Notes: generated from the sequence alone by a model not told the origin. A stretch of 8,975 nucleotides of DNA from Dysgonamonadaceae bacterium (GCA_031276105.1 JAISNS010000173.1:1-8975), one strand, 5' to 3'. Shown: positions 1-6,426, numbered from the stretch's first letter. Program-made: numbers and translations.

Positions 1-528
1 ACGGAGGAGGTAATCGAAGGATTGGAATTTGTGTTGGTAGAATTACCCAAGTTCAAGCCGGAAGAGTGGACAGACCGCCGGATGGCTGTCTTGTGGCTTC
101 GCTTTCTGAAGGAAGTGGAAGAGCGACGAAATGATGTATCCGAAGATTTGAAGGCCAATGCCGATATTAGCAGAGCGCTGGAGATGTGCGAAGTAGGCGC
201 TTTTACGGAAGCAGAACTGGCCGCTTACGATAAGTACTGGGACATTGTACGCACCGAAAACGCACTCCTCGCCGAAAGCGAAGAAAGAGGTTTGGCAAGA
301 GGTTTGGCGGAAGGCCGAGCAGAAGGTTTGGCGGAAGGCAAAGCAGAAGGTTTGGCGAAAGGCAAAGCAGAAGGTTTGGCGGAAGGTGAAGCAAAAGGCC
401 GAGCGGAAAGTTTAATCACCGTTGTCCGTAACTGTAAAAGCAACGGCCTTTCTTTAGAACATATACAAGCGATTACCGGCCTCGATGAGGAAAAAATTCT
501 GGAAATTCTCCGTTCAAATAACTTTTGA
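1..528 (+). CDS. Rpn family recombination-promoting nuclease / putative transposase, 3' part (5' end outside window)
   Basis: The reading frame is open from the first base, so this is the C-terminal 175 residues of a longer protein; Rpn-family proteins of Bacteroidota are usually about 300 residues. The phrase LVELPKFKPEEW followed by WLRFLKEVEE matches the region after the PD-(D/E)XK nuclease core in this family. Members of the family are DNA endonucleases linked to RecA-independent recombination. The catalytic core lies upstream and cannot be checked. Next comes a tail of 8-residue repeats of the type GLAEGKAE, likely a charged helix or coiled coil, and then a short helical end (VRNCKSNGLSLEHIQAITGL) typical of the family, where a helix-turn-helix-like unit follows the repeats. 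TTG at 22 could be read as a start but falls inside conserved sequence, so I reject it. The gene ends at TGA and is followed by a cluster of REP-like hairpins. The family assignment is firm; activity is unknown. Confidence 0.85.
   Translation, partial: TEEVIEGLEFVLVELPKFKPEEWTDRRMAVLWLRFLKEVEERRNDVSEDLKANADISRALEMCEVGAFTEAELAAYDKYWDIVRTENALLAESEERGLARGLAEGRAEGLAEGKAEGLAKGKAEGLAEGEAKGRAESLITVVRNCKSNGLSLEHIQAITGLDEEKILEILRSNNF
301..396 (+). repeat. Four tandem 24-base units inside the Rpn gene
   Basis: Four consecutive 24-base units start at 301, 325, 349 and 373, each beginning GGTTTGGCG (encoding GLA) and differing by one to a few bases. A partial unit precedes them (289-300) and a decayed one follows (397-411). 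Each unit encodes eight residues: GLAEGRAE, GLAEGKAE, GLAKGKAE, GLAEGEAK. Because the unit is a multiple of three, slippage or unequal recombination would change the tail length without breaking the frame. Such G-x-A-E-G repeats are common in this family. Confidence 0.9.
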
Positions 529-578
529 GTAAACAAGTCGCGAAAAGCGGCGGTTCTGTATCCCTGAGGGAGGCTATC

Positions 579-620
579 CGCCTGCCCTTTAAATGGGCAG
601 GCGTTACCTATCAATAGAAA
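579..620 (-). repeat. REP-like element copy a (box plus 9-bp hairpin)
   Basis: Read on the minus strand this is the box TTTCTATTGATAGGT (620-606) followed by a hairpin whose perfect 9-bp arms are 579-587 (CGCCTGCCC) and 595-603 (GGGCAGGCG), with a 7-base loop. The box is shared with copies b, c and d in this window, while the hairpin differs. There is no T-tract on either side, so it is not a classical terminator. A further small hairpin (TCCC-TGA-GGGA) lies at 561-571. Confidence 0.7.
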
Positions 621-700
621 ATATGAAACCTCTACGAGGTTTATGGGAGGTGGATAATATATCGTTTCTATTGATATGTATGCCCTATCGGGCAAGAATT
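621..700 (+). repeat. REP-like composite element copy b
   Basis: The order on the plus strand is ATATG (621-625), a hairpin with 7-bp arms AAACCTC (626-632) and GAGGTTT (636-642) around a TAC loop, about 22 bases of spacer, the box TTTCTATTGATATGT (665-679), a hairpin TGCCC-TATC-GGGCA (681-694), and a terminal AATT. The same order is found, inverted, in copy c, which abuts it. The hairpin arms differ from the other copies while their position is kept, which points to selection for structure. Confidence 0.7.
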
Positions 701-775
701 ACGCCGTCAGGCGTTACCTGTCAATAGAAAGAAAATGAATATCAACATAATCTAATCTCCGTAGGAGATTCATAT
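697..775 (-). repeat. REP-like composite element copy c, inverted relative to b
   Basis: Read on the minus strand: ATATG (775-771), a hairpin with 7-bp arms AATCTCC (as read on plus 754-760) and GGAGATT (764-770) around a 3-base loop, a spacer, the box TTTCTATTGACAGGT (730-716), a hairpin with arms ACGCC (701-705) and GGCGT (710-714), and a terminal AATT (700-697) shared with copy b. It faces copy b, so the pair forms a long imperfect inverted arrangement. Its hairpin at 754-770 lies 10 bases past the tamL stop and might also slow transcription, but it has no T-tract. Confidence 0.7.
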
Positions 776-779
776 CAAG

Positions 780-3119
780 TTAGAACGGATACCCGACTGC
801 GATATGCCACGCCCAGTTCTCTTTGAAGTTTGGGCGCAAAATTGCCCAGGCTTCCTTGCCTTTCCTGGCGGGATCGTACACTTTCCATCCGCAATCGAAA
901 CGAATCAAAAAGAAATTATAGTCCAAACGCAATCCTAATCCGTATCCGACGGCTATTTGCTTGTAAAAGGTATCGAACCGGAATTTCCCGCCTTCCTGAC
1001 CGTCATAATCCCTGATTGTCCAGATATTGCCGGCATCGATAAAAGCCGCCGCCTCTAACTTCCATAAAAACCGGGCACGGTATTCAATATTAATGTTCAA
1101 TTTAATATCGCCCGACTGGTTAAAAAACGTAGTGGTATCAACCGGAACGTAAGCGCCCGGCCCCAATTCCCGTACCGGCCACGCCCGCACGCTGTTGGCC
1201 CCGCCGGAATAGTAGCGTTTCTCAAACGGCAACATTTTCGAATTGCCGTAAGGAAAACCGATCCCTCCGCCAATTCGCCAGGCCATCGAATTATACCGGT
1301 CAAAAACCTTGGTAACGGAATAGTCGAAGTCGCTTTTTATAAACTGCGCAAAATACGTGTTAAACAGGCGATACGAACCGAATGAATCTTTTTCCCCACC
1401 GAGAAAACGGCTTACGCCCAACAGTAAATTCCCTGCCGCTTCCACCGAAAAACGGATACTTTGCGCATCTCGCTGTTTCTGCGACGGATCGAAAGTGGAA
1501 TTATAGTACGTATAATTCGTCCCGACGATAAATTGATCGATATACCCGAAATATTGGGCGCTGGGCGGCAAATTCTCCATAAAAACAGTGTCTTTGCGGG
1601 GAAGATAAACATAATCAATATTGATTAAATCCAGTTCATGCCGCGCTGCTAAGCGGTTTCGCTGTTGCCAGGTATAAGTAAGCGAACCGGAAAGAAGCGT
1701 CCGGTCGTATTCGGGACGAGTTTGATAATTGTAACTAAGCGCAAACTCAGTCGTTGTCCGCATTGTCCGCAAAAAATTACGGCTGATGAACGGAAAAATA
1801 AATTTAGGAAACAAAAAACTTGCTTCTCCGCCGTATTCCAGATAGGGATTGCTGAAATTGGAAATCGATTCGTAGGCGCCCCTGACTTTCAGGTTAAACG
1901 TTTCCGATCCTCTGAACAAATTGCGGTGCGTATAGTTGACCGACGAGGCAACTCCCAGATTGCCGGCCGTATTCGTGCCTTCGACCGAGAATGAAACGGA
2001 CTGTTTTTGTTCCGGCACAGTCAGGATACGGCAATCCAGAAAAGAAGAATCATTCCGTATCTTTTCGTCAAATTGAATATGAATATTACTCAACGCATTT
2101 AATGTAGAAAAAGCGGAATAAGTCATTTCTTCCCTCCGTTGCGAATAGGTTCCCGATGGATTTATAAAACAGTTGTTCAGCATTGTTCCCGGCTTGACCG
2201 ACGGTTTCTTGCCCCGATAAAACAGGGTATATCCCCGCATTTCGATACTGTCTTTCTTCGGATAATCGTTGACGCCGGCCATACGCAACGGGTCGTAATC
2301 CATGTAAATATACACTTTATCGTAGTAATATTTCTTATGCGGCAACAGCGTATAATTTCCGTCCGGCAACGTTGCGTTCATCCGGTGAAGTTTGAACGTT
2401 AAATCGACCGAAGGCACGGTTTGCGTGGTATCGACAAAGGCATCGTAGTCGATATTTTCTTTACCGAAAGCATAATACCCCCGGTTGCGGAGCAGGGAAG
2501 TCACCCGTTCCCGTTCGGCGCTCAAAAGGTTACGGTCGAACAACATGCCGCTTTTCACTAAGGGAATTTTAGCGATCGACGATTCGCCGTCTATTCGCTG
2601 CGTTCCGGCAGAAACATGGTCCAGTATTTCCTGAATAGAATCATCCTCAATCACCGTTGTATAATTCCGGATGCGGAACGGCTCATTACCTTTGATGGTA
2701 TAGATTACTTCCGCTTTTTTATTGTGTTTCAGAATTTTGGAATTTACCTCTACATCCATGTAACCCATGTTGATAAATAACTTTTTAAATTCCTTGTTTG
2801 TCCGGTAAACCTGCAACGAATCGAAAATAACGGGTTCATCGCCTATTTTCTTCCAGAAACGGTTAATCCACAAAGCGCTGTCCTTTCCTGCCCAGTTATA
2901 GACATGCAGCATGACTTTCCCGAACGCAAACATCCGGAAATTCGGTTGCTGCTTGAGATAAGGCGTTAATTCTGAAGCCGTGTAAGCAGGAACATCCGAT
3001 TCTATCCGGACTTTATCGAGCAGGTATTCGCCTTCGGGGACAAATTTGGTAGTCGTGCACGAATAAAAAACACATGCAAACAATAAATATAATAACGGGT
3101 GCAAACAGTTAAATCTCAT
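780..3119 (-). CDS. tamL: TamL-type lipoprotein, BamA/TamA (Omp85) family outer-membrane barrel
   Basis: This encodes 779 residues. An N-terminal lipoprotein signal ends in the lipobox FYSC (Cys21), followed by TTTKFVPEGEYLLDKVRI, the usual start of the Bacteroidota TamA-like lipoprotein family. Residues about 25-370 form the periplasmic POTRA-type region. The rest is an Omp85 barrel with the loop-6 signature GGANSVRAWPVRELGPG (about 639-655) and a terminal aromatic residue (GYPF). The family inserts proteins into the outer membrane together with TamB; no tamB is in this window. I take ATG at 3119 as the start: the frame extends to a TTG at 3152, but ATG gives a proper signal peptide and leaves a -7 box just upstream (3150-3157). 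No acidic residues follow the lipid Cys, consistent with a periplasm-facing anchor. It diverges from the methyltransferase gene, and a REP-like cluster follows its stop codon. The family is certain; I infer TamL rather than BamA from the lipobox. Confidence 0.9.
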   Translation of the reverse strand: MRFNCLHPLLYLLFACVFYSCTTTKFVPEGEYLLDKVRIESDVPAYTASELTPYLKQQPNFRMFAFGKVMLHVYNWAGKDSALWINRFWKKIGDEPVIFDSLQVYRTNKEFKKLFINMGYMDVEVNSKILKHNKKAEVIYTIKGNEPFRIRNYTTVIEDDSIQEILDHVSAGTQRIDGESSIAKIPLVKSGMLFDRNLLSAERERVTSLLRNRGYYAFGKENIDYDAFVDTTQTVPSVDLTFKLHRMNATLPDGNYTLLPHKKYYYDKVYIYMDYDPLRMAGVNDYPKKDSIEMRGYTLFYRGKKPSVKPGTMLNNCFINPSGTYSQRREEMTYSAFSTLNALSNIHIQFDEKIRNDSSFLDCRILTVPEQKQSVSFSVEGTNTAGNLGVASSVNYTHRNLFRGSETFNLKVRGAYESISNFSNPYLEYGGEASFLFPKFIFPFISRNFLRTMRTTTEFALSYNYQTRPEYDRTLLSGSLTYTWQQRNRLAARHELDLINIDYVYLPRKDTVFMENLPPSAQYFGYIDQFIVGTNYTYYNSTFDPSQKQRDAQSIRFSVEAAGNLLLGVSRFLGGEKDSFGSYRLFNTYFAQFIKSDFDYSVTKVFDRYNSMAWRIGGGIGFPYGNSKMLPFEKRYYSGGANSVRAWPVRELGPGAYVPVDTTTFFNQSGDIKLNINIEYRARFLWKLEAAAFIDAGNIWTIRDYDGQEGGKFRFDTFYKQIAVGYGLGLRLDYNFFLIRFDCGWKVYDPARKGKEAWAILRPNFKENWAWHIAVGYPF

Positions 3120-3149
3120 CAAAAAACAGGCGTCTTTAATTTTATGCTG

Positions 3150-3157
3150 CAAAGATA
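3150..3157 (-). promoter_or_regulatory. Bacteroidota-type -7 box of tamL
   Basis: On the minus strand this reads TATCTTTG, an exact match to the TAnnTTTG -7 consensus of Bacteroidota housekeeping promoters. It lies 30 bases before the chosen ATG at 3119, giving a leader of about 25 bases. I see no clear TTTG at the -33 position. Its place rules against the longer TTG start at 3152. Confidence 0.6.
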
Positions 3158-3180
3158 ATCTTAATTACAAAATAGTTTCT

Positions 3181-3188
3181 TAGTTTTG
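3181..3188 (+). promoter_or_regulatory. Bacteroidota-type -7 box of the RNA methyltransferase gene
   Basis: The sequence TAGTTTTG fits TAnnTTTG and lies 20 bases before the ATG at 3209, predicting a leader of roughly 15 bases. The -33 region shows no clear TTTG. Together with the opposite box at 3150-3157 it makes a compact divergent promoter, the two -7 boxes being 23 bases apart. Confidence 0.55.
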
Positions 3189-3208
3189 CCGGATAAAATA
3201 GAAGAAAA

Positions 3209-3970
3209 ATGTTAAGTAAAAGCAAAATTAAATTTATCAAATCGTTGGAAAAGAAAAAATACCGTTCCGAATCGGGTTGTTTTCCGGCGGAAGGCAATAA
3301 GCTGGTTGCTGATATTCTTCCTTTTTTCGAATGCGAATTATTGATAACTACTCCCCAATGGTTGGCGACTCAAGGCGATATTAAAGCGAGGGAAGTGCTT
3401 GTGGTTGAAAAAGAAGAAATACGGAAAGCCAGTTTGTTGAAAAATCCGCAGGATGTGATTGCCGTATTCCGCCGGTCGGACTGTGTTTTGCAAAAAGAGG
3501 AACTGACAACCGGTTTGACATTGGTTTTGGACGGCATACAGGATCCCGGAAATTTAGGCGCCATCATCCGGATAGCCGATTGGTTCGGGATAAAAAATGT
3601 GATCTGTTCGCCCGATACTGTGGACATTTACAATCCTAAAACCATACAGGCAACCATGGGTTCTCTCGCCCGTGTGAAGATCGTTTATCTTCCATTAACC
3701 GAACTGTTAACCGGCTTGTCCGGAACGCCCGTCTATGGGACTTTTCTGGAAGGGACAAACATTTATGAAGCGGAATTAAGTTCTACCGGACTGATTGTGA
3801 TGGGAAATGAAGGAAACGGGATAAGTCCTGCGCTGGAAACCAGGATTGTCGACCGGTTGTATGTTCCGAATTATCCTCCGGATGCGGAATCAACAAATTC
3901 GTTGAATGTAGCCGTTACTGCGGCCATTGTCTGCGCGGAATTTCGCCGCCGACAAATCAAATCCATTTAA
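3209..3970 (+). CDS. TrmH/SpoU family RNA 2'-O-ribose methyltransferase
   Basis: This encodes 253 residues. The N-terminal part (about 1-90) resembles the substrate-binding domain of SpoU proteins, with FPAEGNKLVADIL (25-37) and NPQDVIAVF (79-87). The C-terminal SPOUT domain carries all three family motifs: motif 1 LDGIQDPGNLGAIIRIADW (107-125, with the conserved Asn115 and Arg121), motif 2 GLIVMGNEGNGISP (194-207), and motif 3 ending in STNSLNVAVTAAIV (228-241). These proteins use S-adenosylmethionine bound in a trefoil knot to methylate a ribose 2'-OH in rRNA or tRNA. The exact target (RlmB-like or another) cannot be told from this sequence. The ATG start is supported by the -7 box at 3181-3188. 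The last 81 bases overlap the convergent unknown gene, and motif 3 lies partly in that overlap. Nothing essential is missing. Confidence 0.92.
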   Translation: MLSKSKIKFIKSLEKKKYRSESGCFPAEGNKLVADILPFFECELLITTPQWLATQGDIKAREVLVVEKEEIRKASLLKNPQDVIAVFRRSDCVLQKEELTTGLTLVLDGIQDPGNLGAIIRIADWFGIKNVICSPDTVDIYNPKTIQATMGSLARVKIVYLPLTELLTGLSGTPVYGTFLEGTNIYEAELSSTGLIVMGNEGNGISPALETRIVDRLYVPNYPPDAESTNSLNVAVTAAIVCAEFRRRQIKSI

Positions 3971-4267
3971 ATGATACAGATTTACCGGAGTTCCTGCGGT
4001 TATTTTTTCCAGCGACAGGTAATCCAATAATTCAAACAAGGTAGTGGCGGGATATTGTTTCAGGCGCTTTTCGACGGTTGCCGGCAATTCGGGGGACGTA
4101 TTTTCGTTCACGGCAAGCAGCACGCCATTAAGAAAAACGGTGACTGCCGTTTCCTGTTTCAGCGGATATATCGTTTCAAACTTCCGGTTGTCGTCTAACT
4201 CAATCCCGTACAGTTTATACAACCGGTTGGGCGGCATGACGAGATAATGAGCGGCAAACCGTTTCAT
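3890..4267 (-). CDS. Conserved-looking unknown protein, 125 residues, probably cotranscribed with the DUF3078 gene
   Basis: I do not recognise a named family. The protein starts MKRFAAHYLVMPPNRLYKLY and continues with IELDDNRKFETIYPLKQE and a hydrophobic VFLNGVLLAV stretch (about 44-53). There is no signal peptide or long membrane helix, so it is probably cytoplasmic. A helical, leucine-rich part follows (about 61-86). The ATG at 4267 lies 18 bases downstream of the DUF3078 stop, which suggests one transcript from the promoter at 5738-5745. The last 26 codons run antisense to the end of the methyltransferase gene, so that tail (LSAAKFRADNGRSNGYIQRI) is dictated partly by the conserved SLNVAV motif on the other strand. 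The small size and the overlap leave some doubt, but spacing and strand fit a real gene. Confidence 0.7.
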   Translation of the reverse strand: MKRFAAHYLVMPPNRLYKLYGIELDDNRKFETIYPLKQETAVTVFLNGVLLAVNENTSPELPATVEKRLKQYPATTLFELLDYLSLEKITAGTPVNLYHLNGFDLSAAKFRADNGRSNGYIQRIC

Positions 4268-4285
4268 CGTGTCGAAATTAAACCG

Positions 4286-5716
4286 TTACCATTTGAAATT
4301 GAAGCCGAAACTTAACAATTCATTGAATTGCACGTAGCCGAATCGATCATCTTTCACCAAACCGGGACTGTCGTCAAAGCGCGGATAAAAATAAAAGCGG
4401 GTAGAAAAGTAGCGGTTCAAAGAGATGTTCAATTCATTTTCCGATTCAATAATTGTTTTTTCATAATTAGAGAAAAGTTTGAAGCGGGAAGAAAGTGAAA
4501 TTTCGCGGTTGAAGTTAATGATTAACTTGGCATTAATCGTTGATCCGAAATCCATTAGATACCGTTTGCCGTTTTCAGTACCAAACCTTGCCGGATCAAT
4601 ATCTTTGTTCATTACATGCGTATATTGAATGGACAAGAGCGAAATATCGGCCGATAAATTGAGTTTTTTATACTTGTTTTTAGGGAACAGTTTTTCCAAC
4701 TGGTATTTCATACCCAGCAAACCGACGTTGAGCATCACCGGCGAGAGAAAAGAAGTAGCGATGTCGCGGGTATTTTCCTTGTAATTGTTAAACAACTGAG
4801 TTTTTATTTCCACGTTGGTCGAGTAAAACCATTTATTGTTAAATGCGCGTATCCCGAAATCGCCGTAATAACGTATCAGGTCGTCTCCAATCCGGAAACT
4901 GCGCAAAGTATCATTGGGATTGGTATAGAAACTCAATTTCCATTCAACGAAATTGTTGAACTGCATTCTCCCTTTTTTATAGTTTGCCGTATAATTTTGG
5001 ACGCTCAGCAAATTAAGATTACCGGTTCCTCCTTTGTACCAGTTATCGGAGAGATGAGTTTGGGAAAACTGGATCAGACTGTTTCCGCTTCTTTGCCAGT
5101 AGATACTTTTAGGTTTAAAAATTGCCGGCATACCCACATTTTCCGATTCCGGGATATAATTGATTTTTAGAATCGGCAGGTTCGGATCCGGTTTCATTTC
5201 CGCTATTTTTTCGACCTCCTGCGGTAACGCCGATTTTGTATATTTAATCAATTCAATATGATTAAATAAGAGATAATGAAAAGATTTTTTTCTCAGCCGG
5301 TCAACATATTGTTTTCCTTTCGAATGAAGCGACAGCGTATCAAGAGGAATCGAAAGCGGATGATGTTCTTTCAGCGGGGGCGGCAGTTGAATGGTCATCT
5401 CTTCCAAGAACTTGCCGTCGAAAACCGGAGGAAGCAAATACGGATTCAGTCCGAAATCTTCTTCCGGAATCGAATCCATCAATAAATGAAAAAGGTCTAT
5501 ATAGTCCAGAATAGATTCCGAAAAATGAATCGACGAATCCTGTGGAAGGATAAAGAGAGAATCGGAAACAAGGGGAGATGAAAATAAACCCTGACTCAAA
5601 ACATATTGATTATCCCTTTCATTTTCTACTTCTTGCGCAAAAAAACGACTTGGAAATAACGAAAGAAATAAGACTGTGAAAATAAAAAACCTTTTCGACC
5701 TGCTAAAAAATATCAT
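4286..5716 (-). CDS. DUF3078 domain outer-membrane protein
   Basis: This encodes 476 residues. The signal peptide MIFFSRSKRFFIFTVLFLSL ends near FFA|Q (residue 27), followed by about 175 residues of low-complexity, Ser- and Pro-rich periplasmic linker. From about 206 comes the DUF3078 region: YWQRSGNSLIQFSQTHLSDN, then WYKGGTGNLNLLS and alternating strands rich in aromatics, ending in LLSFGFNFKW. The terminal aromatic residue is typical of an outer-membrane beta-barrel. DUF3078 proteins are a Bacteroidota outer-membrane family of unknown function. The frame stays open to 5851, but I choose the ATG at 5716: only this start gives a signal peptide at the N-terminus, and the -7 box at 5738-5745 lies inside the longer version. 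It is likely the first gene of a two-gene unit with 3890-4267. Confidence 0.88.
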   Translation of the reverse strand: MIFFSRSKRFFIFTVLFLSLFPSRFFAQEVENERDNQYVLSQGLFSSPLVSDSLFILPQDSSIHFSESILDYIDLFHLLMDSIPEEDFGLNPYLLPPVFDGKFLEEMTIQLPPPLKEHHPLSIPLDTLSLHSKGKQYVDRLRKKSFHYLLFNHIELIKYTKSALPQEVEKIAEMKPDPNLPILKINYIPESENVGMPAIFKPKSIYWQRSGNSLIQFSQTHLSDNWYKGGTGNLNLLSVQNYTANYKKGRMQFNNFVEWKLSFYTNPNDTLRSFRIGDDLIRYYGDFGIRAFNNKWFYSTNVEIKTQLFNNYKENTRDIATSFLSPVMLNVGLLGMKYQLEKLFPKNKYKKLNLSADISLLSIQYTHVMNKDIDPARFGTENGKRYLMDFGSTINAKLIINFNREISLSSRFKLFSNYEKTIIESENELNISLNRYFSTRFYFYPRFDDSPGLVKDDRFGYVQFNELLSFGFNFKW

Positions 5717-5737
5717 AATATATTGCCCATTTTTCTG

Positions 5738-5772
5738 CAAAGTTAGTATAAAATTCTCATCTTGCACACAAA
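5738..5772 (-). promoter_or_regulatory. Bacteroidota-type promoter of the DUF3078 gene
   Basis: On the minus strand TAACTTTG (5745-5738) matches TAnnTTTG exactly, 21 bases before the ATG at 5716. A TTTG (5772-5769) lies 23 bases further upstream, a few bases more than the usual 19-21 spacing to the -33 box, so the -33 call is weaker than the -7 call. The predicted leader is short, about 15 bases. Confidence 0.6.
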
Positions 5773-6182
5773 CACATAAAAATTGGGGGCAGGCGACATC
5801 CCTTGCATCAAGACTTTGTTGGGACAAGGCTTTAGCTCGTTCTTTTGACACGGATACTTATGCTTTCTGTTTTTTTGGTATATACTTGCCCAATCCGCAT
5901 TATCTGCCTTCCACTTTCTCCGGCGCCTCAAAAAAGATTTAGTCGATATTCCCGGTTCGGCATATTTGTGAATATTTTGGCACAATATTTGCCGTATAAT
6001 ATATAGAGAGAAAATAAATATTGTCATTCTTCTATATTAGGAGTCGGAACGATCATATTATTTGTTGCAACTGCTTGTGAAAGTTGTTGCAAAGTTTTCT
6101 TCAACAAGATTCAGAGTGTGTGTATGATGGCAGTTCTTGACGATTAATTGGAAGAATGCAATTTAAAAATCCCTTGATTCCA
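5746..6182. other. Long intergenic stretch with no gene I can support
   Basis: These ~440 bases separate the terminator of the small membrane protein gene from the DUF3078 promoter. A 94-codon minus-strand frame (6027 down to 5743) has an ATG but no recognisable family, a mixed basic and Cys-rich composition, and runs into the DUF3078 promoter. I do not accept it as coding. The plus-strand part 6007-6147 has a short hydrophobic frame without a normal start. Around 6061-6107 there are repeated GTTGCAA words and a loose inverted pair (TTGTTG at 6084 and CAACAA at 6102). No tRNA or other RNA signature was found. Confidence 0.5.
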
Positions 6183-6197
6183 AATCAAGGGATTTTT
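6165..6197 (-). terminator. Strong hairpin terminator, probably bidirectional in effect
   Basis: A perfect 15-bp stem is formed by 6165-6179 and 6183-6197 with the 3-base loop CCA. The lower stem is A:T and the upper part carries a CCC/GGG clamp, so on either strand the GC part is followed by five or more T. On the minus strand it ends the small membrane protein gene, whose TGA stop (6187-6185) is part of the stem. On the plus strand it has seven T but no obvious gene before it. Confidence 0.85.
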
Positions 6198-6355
6198 TTA
6201 TTCAGGACAATATAGAGGATAAATCCGATAATAATTATTGTCCAAGCGATAAACAGGGAAACATTACTTTGAAAATGTAAAAAAAACGGAACTATCAAAA
6301 GCAAAGCGCCTGTCAAGACCAGCAGTATTCCACAATTTTTCAAAAAGAATCTCAT
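6185..6355 (-). CDS. Small two-helix inner-membrane protein, 56 residues
   Basis: Read on the minus strand from ATG at 6355 this gives a 56-residue protein: a short basic start MRFFLKNCG, a first hydrophobic helix (about 10-27, ILLVLTGALLLIVPFFL), a short loop HFQSNVS, a second helix (about 34-51, LFIAWTIIIIGFILYIVL) and a basic tail NKKIP. The pattern resembles small Bacteroidota membrane proteins of unknown function that open with FLKN and close with an N-K-x end; that likeness is from memory and not a search result. The case for a real gene rests on the ATG, a good promoter 16 bases upstream (6372-6402), the clean two-helix pattern and a strong terminator at its end. The stop codon lies within the terminator stem, so termination of translation and transcription are tightly coupled in space. 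It follows the NigD-like gene on the same strand but has its own promoter. Confidence 0.8.
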   Translation of the reverse strand: MRFFLKNCGILLVLTGALLLIVPFFLHFQSNVSLFIAWTIIIIGFILYIVLNKKIP

Positions 6356-6371
6356 ACAGTACAATTTTTCA

Positions 6372-6402
6372 CAAAGTAACGCATTATTTATGGAATACGA
6401 AA
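6372..6402 (-). promoter_or_regulatory. Bacteroidota-type promoter of the small membrane protein gene
   Basis: On the minus strand TTTC (6402-6399) is followed, after exactly 19 bases, by TTACTTTG (6379-6372). This is one mismatch from each consensus (TTTG at -33, TAnnTTTG at -7) with the correct spacing, 16 bases before the ATG at 6355. It lies in the 71-base gap after the NigD-like gene. Confidence 0.6.
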
Positions 6403-6426
6403 ACGGGGATAAATTTTCAGGATAAA

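Noticed and set aside
301..396. CRISPR-like array
   Set aside because: The units are directly adjacent with no spacers and encode a regular protein repeat.
225..695. 156-codon minus-strand frame opposite the Rpn gene, rich in Pro-Ser-Ala
   Set aside because: It is the shadow of the tandem repeat in the Rpn gene plus REP-like sequence; the repetitive PSAKPSA pattern only mirrors the GLAEGKAE coding units.
3120..3152. 11-codon N-terminal extension of TamL from a TTG
   Set aside because: ATG at 3119 gives a proper lipoprotein signal and the -7 box overlaps the TTG.
5717..5851. 45-codon N-terminal extension of the DUF3078 protein
   Set aside because: The extension would bury the signal peptide and contains the -7 box at 5738-5745; ATG at 5716 is better.
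5743..6027. 94-codon minus-strand frame with an ATG
   Set aside because: No recognisable motif, odd composition, no good -7 box at a suitable distance, and it runs through the DUF3078 promoter.
6007..6147. Short plus-strand hydrophobic frame containing GVGTIILFVATACESCC, preceded by AGGAG
   Set aside because: No ATG, GTG or TTG in frame at a sensible place, and Bacteroidota rarely depend on such a ribosome-binding site; the plus-strand T-run of the hairpin at 6165-6197 is explained by the minus-strand gene.
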